From positions 82,508,308 to 82,572,307 of the forward strand of contig OZ024828.1 in assembly GCA_964016985.1 (NCBI GenBank): 64,000 nucleotides of DNA, given 5' to 3'. The notes under the pieces were generated by a model. It did not search any database. It had not been told where the DNA came from and worked only from the letters and a program-made list of their open reading frames with translations. The stretch comes from Anodontia alba (taxonomy: Eukaryota > Mollusca > Bivalvia > Lucinida > Lucinidae). Made by a program: the position numbers and the translations under genes. Position 1 is the first letter of the stretch. Each line of letters begins with the position of its first letter. This document shows positions 51,501-58,562 of the stretch, piece after piece.

Positions 51501-54500
51501 ATCAAAGATGGCCTCCATGGAGCTATCTTGAAATTCTTCGAATGACATCTCCTCCCAAACAGAAAGTTGGATTGAGCCAAAATATGATGGGAAGCATCAC
51601 AGTGACAGAGATTCAGAATTGCTAAAATCCTTCCGTTCAGATATCCAAGATGGCCGCCATGGCAGTCATCTTGAAATTCTTCAAACGACCTCTCCTCCAA
51701 AACCATAGGTCTGATTGAGTCAAAACTTCATTGGAGGCATCAAAGCAACATAGAGATTCAGAATTGCTAAAATTGTCAGCCTTCTTGAAAATCTTTGAAC
51801 AACATCTCCTCCGGCTATCTTGTAAGTCTTCAATTGTTATCTGTTCTCGAACAGTAAGTTGGATGGAGGGAAATTTGATGTAAGGCATCGGGGCAGCATG
51901 GAGATTTAGAATTGCTAAAATAATTCCTTTCTGATATCCAAGGTGGCCACCATTGCAGCCGTCTTGAAAATCTTGAAATCACATCTGCTACCAAAGGGTA
52001 AGTCTGATAGAGCTTAAACATGATGGGAGGCATTGGGTCGATATGGAAATTCAGAATTGCTAAAATCCTTCTGTTCCAATGTCCAAGATGGCCGCCATCT
52101 TGAAATTCTTCAAATCACATCTCCTCCCAAACAGTGTCAGGTTTAGCTGAAACGTGCTGGGAGACATCGAGGTGAAATGGAGATTCGGAATTGCTGAATC
52201 ATTCAGTTCCATTTTCCAAGATGACGGCAATGGTGGTAATCTTAAAACTCTTCAAACAACATCAGATCCTGAATTGCTAAAGGCAATCTGGTCTGATAGC
52301 CAAGATGGCCACCATGGCATAATGTAACATATCATGATCAGCCTAATCCAGGTGAGCAATTTCTGGCCCACTTGGGCGTCTAGTTTTTTTTTAGTTTTTT
52401 TTTTTTTTTGCTGTCTCCAGTTTTCAAGTACTAAACTGTCTTTCCCCTCTGATAGCGCAGTAGGGGGTCTGTAGTCAGATCTGACAGTCCTAGTTTAGCT
52501 CTTCATAAGAGGGGTATCAAGAAAATTAATTTTCCTAATATCCATAAAACATTTGTTGTGGGTACTCATTGGAATTGTCTCACTGAGGTGGTGCCAATAT
52601 CGGTACTGTAAATTTCCTAATATTTCGTATACCAGGGCCCAGTTGTTCAAAGTGTCGTTAGCTTAATGAGCTCGTTAAGGGTCATTTCGTTAACTGTTTT
52701 AGCAGATTCAGTATACAATATTCTGATATTTTTTGCTGAAAAAATGTGAGTAGCTTTTGCAGTGCAGTGCAAAAGCTACTCACATTTTTTCAGCAAAAAA
52801 TTTCAGCATATTTGCGTGTCACTCGATGTAAATTTTAACGAATCTTTAACTAACGACGTCGTTAGCTTTGAACAACTGGGCCCAGAGTTTCTGACAAAAT
52901 GGCATATGCAAACAGTGCAGATCCAGATCAGACTGCTTCTAAATGGGCTGTCTGATCAGTCTCCACTATTTGCCTTTCCACTAAGAACTTTTAGAAATGA
53001 CTGGATAAAAAACAAAATTTAGGCAGAAAAGTATAGAATAAAGTGTTTGAGTTTTTATGACATTTGCCATACATTTTATATCTTAATGCAGCTTATAGCC
53101 ATAGCTCCAAATAAGAGAGAATATTTAGATAATTTTTTTCTTATAGCTCCTAAAATATATATGTTGGAGCAGGGATCAATAGACAAGTGCATTGCGCCAT
53201 ATGCACACAGAAAATCCCTATGGCATATGTTAAAAAAACTGTTTGCGCCGATTGGATGCACTAAATTTTTTTCAAATGACGCACCGTTTTTTCAGCTTTG
53301 CGCCATGTGGTGTTTTTTCTTGTTAAAGTAGCTACTTGTAAATTTTCACATGAAGAGAAATAATTACAGGATCTCTATCGGATAATCGCTTTACTACTAC
53401 TGGATAGAGCTATTGAGTTGCTTTGCAAGCGTCTATCTTTTGGAGCAAAATCATGCAACCGGCAAAGAAGCAGAAATTGCTACCAGCTGAAATTCAGCTA
53501 AAGATAACGTTTTTTTTTTTGTGCAAAATCTGGATGAATCAGGTACCCATACATCGGCAGACAAGAGCTCTATAGGTATAAAAAATGCAGCTAATAGATT
53601 GGCTGTATTGTTTATATCTAAAGATCAACAATAAGTTTGAAAGAAAATAAAGGATAAGTTAGCTGATAACATGTTGTATAGCATCGTCAAAACTAGAAAG
53701 TAAGTTACAGTGGTAAATCCAGTTATCAGTCGCATTCTGCTGGGGTAAAAATGTGTTTCCTTGAAGAAATCAACAAAATATTTGATTTTCTTTTTTCAAG
53801 AGAGAAAGAGAAAGAAAGAAGAAATATTTTGTTCCAGGAGAAGCCATCTGAAGTGCTCAGAAATCCTAAAAATACGGACATTCCCCTGTATATCCCACAG
53901 GGGGCCTCAGCAGCCTCTTGACTCCTGCCTTCTAAGGGTCCCAAGAAATTCTAGCAGTATCTCTGTTGGGGGTACTCGTTAGACATAGCTCCTGACAAGG
54001 CACTTCTAATGAGTACCAACAACATATGCCTCACTGAGGCATTTCTAATCAGTACCCACAACATATGCCTCACTGAGGCACTTCTGATCAGTACCCACAA
54101 CATATGCCTCACTGAGGTGCTTCTAATGAGTATCCACAACGTGCCTTACTGAGGTGCTTCTAATGAGTACCATAACTTATGTTTTTGTGGAGAAATAGAA
54201 AAAATAACTACTTTTAGGTTGTAAAAAGTGCCTTTAATATCTGGAGCTATGCTCAATGTTAATATTTCAGAATTGGATCAGTGAGAACCTGAGGGTCAGG
54301 ATTTCCAGGACTCATTTGTTGTTGTCATAGCTCCAGATCTGAGGGTTATCTAGATAATATTTTTCTTATTCCTTCACAAAAACATATGTTGTGTAGTATT
54401 CATTAAAAGATCCTCTGCGAGGGGCTTCTAATGAATACCAACAACATGTATTCATGGAGAAATAAAAATACAGACAATACTCTTTATACCGACACTCGAT

Positions 54501-57500
54501 ACAACGACAAAATTTGTTGTAATGACAATTTGACTGTCACAAAACCTTCTCTTAAGAAGTAACAATTAGTCACAAATTATGCATTATTGTATTTAATACT
54601 TTAAAGAAACATATGTTTTGGATATTTGTTAGAATTGTCTCATTGAGGCAATTCTAACAGATATCCAAAACATGTGTTCAGTGAGGAAATAGGAATAAAA
54701 CAAGGTCTTTCTTGCATATCACTCTGTCCTTTAAGGACTCTTTACAACAGCAAATTCATTTTAATGGCAAAATCTTTGGGAACAAATGCTGTCATTGTAA
54801 CGAGGGTTCACTGTATGTTATGGGTATTCATTAGAAGAGCCTCCGCGAGGGGCTTCTAATAAGTACCAACAACATGTTTTCATAGAGAATAAAAAAAAAT
54901 AACAGGGCCCAGCCCAGCGGGCACATGACGTAAATATAACGTCGCCTCAACGTCGATGCCAAGTCATGACGTTGCATCGACGTTGAGGCGACGTTATATT
55001 TACGTCATGTGCCTGCCGGGAGTTGTACAAAGCATTGTTAGCTTAACAAGCTCGTTAGTGGTCAAAATGTTAACTGTTCTAGTAAGTACAATATCTAATT
55101 CACAGGTATTTTTGCTGAAAAGTGTGAGTAGCTTATGCAAAAGCTACTCACATTTTTTCAGCAAAAATATTAGTGTATATGCCATATTTAATGATCAAAG
55201 TTTTAACAATACGTTAACTAACAACATTGTTAGTTTTGAACAACTGGGCTCTGTACTTTTAGGTTGTACAAAATGTCTTATCTGGAGCTGCTATGTTCAT
55301 TGTGAATATTTCAGACTTGGATCGGTGAGAACCTTACCCCAGATTTCCAGGACTCATTTGTTGTTGACATCAGTGAGGAAACTCCAACTGAGTTAGTAGC
55401 AAGTACTGTTGTGTGGCAGGGTGTTATGGTTTCACGTTGGTTGTCTGTGTCTGTCCGTCTGGGCTGACAAATATATACTTGTGTGTTTGAAAATTATTGA
55501 CACTTCATTGTATTTCAATGAGATTTATTACGTCAAAACACAAATCAACTGACTTGTGTGACAAAAATCTTGACTTGGTGTGTTGAAAATCTTAACTTGT
55601 GTGCCAAAAAATTGACCACAAGGGTACTTTGTCCTGATGCAGACAGAAGTATATGTTGTTCAGGATGTCCATCTACCTGTCATCTGTTCATCCATATTTT
55701 TTTTCATAACAATAAATTGAGTAAATATCAATTGATTTTCACCAAACTTGGTATTTAAGTTGATATTGTGGCGGTCTGGTTTGGGATTGTTAATGGGCAA
55801 ATTTCATCAATTTTAGAGTTATCTGCCTGCATTAGGATAGTGATGGGGTATAATTGTTTCATATTTTTACTAAACTTTTAAAGTGCCACTCTCAGTTGCG
55901 TCAGATGACATTCTAAAACAAATTTCTTTTTTTTTTATTTTTTCAAGAAATGTCTGCATTTCATGTGATTGAGGATTCACATGAAATGTCAAGCCTGATT
56001 TTTTTTTTTGAAAAAAAAAAAAATAAAAAAAAAAAATATGTATATTTTTTAGAATGTCTTCTGCAACAGTTTTGAATGACACTTTAAGGGCTAAACTAAC
56101 ATGACCAACATGGCGAAAGAATGTGCACAAGTAACCGCTTAGAGGGATAAGCCTGTCCAGAAAAAGTGTGGTTATCTTATTTGACCTAATTACTGCACAT
56201 ACCCCTATAACCGCACAGTCAAGCAATTCCGTAGTCTTCAAAATACAGCCAGTGTACTTTTTGTCTACTTCTTTGAAGGCATATGTTGTGGGAACCCATT
56301 TGAATTGCATCGACTTGATGAGTACCCACAACATATGCTCTTATAGATAAAATCAGAAAAAAAAAAACCACAACGACAATGCTTAAGCATCATTTGATGT
56401 CCTTCGCTGATCAGTTTTAAGTGTACCCTTAGTACATATTTTGCAAGTTTTCAAAGTATTTTTGAAAAACCTAAGCACACAGTGCAGTAATTAGTCGAAT
56501 ACGGTAGGTAAACTGACTGCACTCGACATGACCCTAATGGGTTGACCTCAACTCAATTAAAAGACCAACATGAACCACTGTGTGATCTAAATTCTTCTTA
56601 ATACCTTTTAATGTAGCAAAAGTGTAATAAAATTATTAAACTAGATGACGCAGTCGATTGCACGCCATCTCAAATCCCCACGCTTTCACCACTAAGCAGA
56701 GAGAAGTGAAAAATAATGTTGCTCTTTCAAACCCTTACCATGTGGGGAAGTCATGGAACAAGTTCCGTTAAATTCTGCTTGGTGACAGACAGACGGATGG
56801 AGAGATGGTGGTGTTCACAAGATCTCATTGCTTTTATTAAAAAGCATGGGGATAAATATTAAAACATTTTGTGTTCGTTATATTTTATATCTCTTTATGC
56901 ACATGACATATGTAAATACTCTAAAAATGATGTCGTAAAGTAAAATAAAAATATTAAAATATTTCATGCTTGTTATATTTTTAGCTGTTGGAGAGCTGTT
57001 GTAGTTACCCTGATCGATCGCTTCTGCGTTCACATTCATATCACACTACTTTGAAGTTTTATGTTCAAGTTTTCAAATTTTTCAAAAGTTCATATCTCGA
57101 CAACAGCTTATCAGAAAACATTCATATTTGGACCATATGTATCCTGGAGGGTCATCTTTCATTCCATGACATTAGACCCCAGGGTCCTTGCCCTGGGGTG
57201 GGGCTAGAGGTCAAAATCTGGGACACCTGTAAAAAATTAATTACTTTTCTATTATGAAAACAACTTGGACAGGTACTTGATCAGACATCGGTCAGATTTG
57301 TGATATTGACTTGTTGGTCATGAAATGAATGTCAGCATGACTTATTTTTCATGGTCCAGTGATTTTGCCTTATATCTTGAAGAGTTTTCATGGTCCTGTG
57401 ATTTTTGCATTATATCTTAAAAAGTATTTCATGCATAAATACCATACTTTCTTATTATGTGTTTGTATGACCTGAAGTTTGACAATTTGCATGAAATGTC

Positions 57501-58515
57501 AAATCATGTTTTCAGAGAAAAATAAGAAAAATATTTGAAACTGTCGTCTGCTGAAAATTTTACCCAGAGTACTAATTAACATTTACCACTCTCTCGACTT
57601 ATATTTCCCTGAAAATAGGCTTTAACATTTGGAGATAGTTTGCTTGAAATGTCAAATCTTTTTTTTTGTAGGAAAAAAGATGAAATATTTCTGAGAGTAT
57701 GTTGTCTGCTGAAATTCTTACCCAGCATGCTAAGAGTTAATGCTCATTGATTCTATATTCCAGATGTAGTGGTATAAGTATGGGATTATTGCATGGTTTA
57801 GACGATGAAGAAGGGGGCATAGCCATTAATTTACTGCCATTGGTAGCACAGAAATATAGTAAAAGAACAGCTCTTGCTGTGTACACTGAAAGGTAAGGTA
57901 GTGTATTCCAGATATAATTGTGGTATTAGTATGGGATTATTACATGGTTTAAATGATGAAGAAGGTGGCATAGCCACTGGTAGCACAGAAATATAGTAAA
58001 AGCTGCGTATACTGAAAAGTAAGGATAAAGTTGTGATATATTGGATTTGTTTTTTATAGGTCCAGATAAGAGAGGGTATAAGGTAAATATTTTTCTTATT
58101 TCTCCACGAAAACATGTTGTAGATACTCATTAGAAGCACCTCACAGGCTCACAGCATATGATTTTGTGGAGAAATAAGAATAATGTTTTGGTTGAATAAA
58201 GCCCCTTATCTGGACTGTTGTGTTTATGGTTACTTAAATGCAGTACTTCTATTTGTGCTAATGGCTGAGGTCAAATTCTGTCTGCACATCCATGCAGTTC
58301 AGTCAGTGTCTTTTATTTGCTGTTATAGTATTAATTTCAAGATAAGAGGGTATTTACATAATAATATTGAACATATGTTGTGAGTACTCATTAGAAGTGC
58401 CTCAAAGAGGTGCTTCTAATGAGTACCCACAACAGACATTTTTATTGAGAAATAAGAAAAATGTCAGCAGTTTTCGGTTGAAAAAACAACAACAAAAAAA
58501 CAAACAAAACACACG

Positions 58516-58562
<47 letters not shown>

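Noticed and set aside
50099..52033. Series of 60-141-codon antisense frames
   Set aside because: They repeat the same motifs (GRHLGYLN-like) because the underlying DNA is a tandem repeat of a helentron-like element.
53761..53982. Possible unrelated exon with Arg/Ser-rich peptide
   Set aside because: It is a single short frame with low complexity (AGA/GAA-rich) and no match or phase link to FANCD2.
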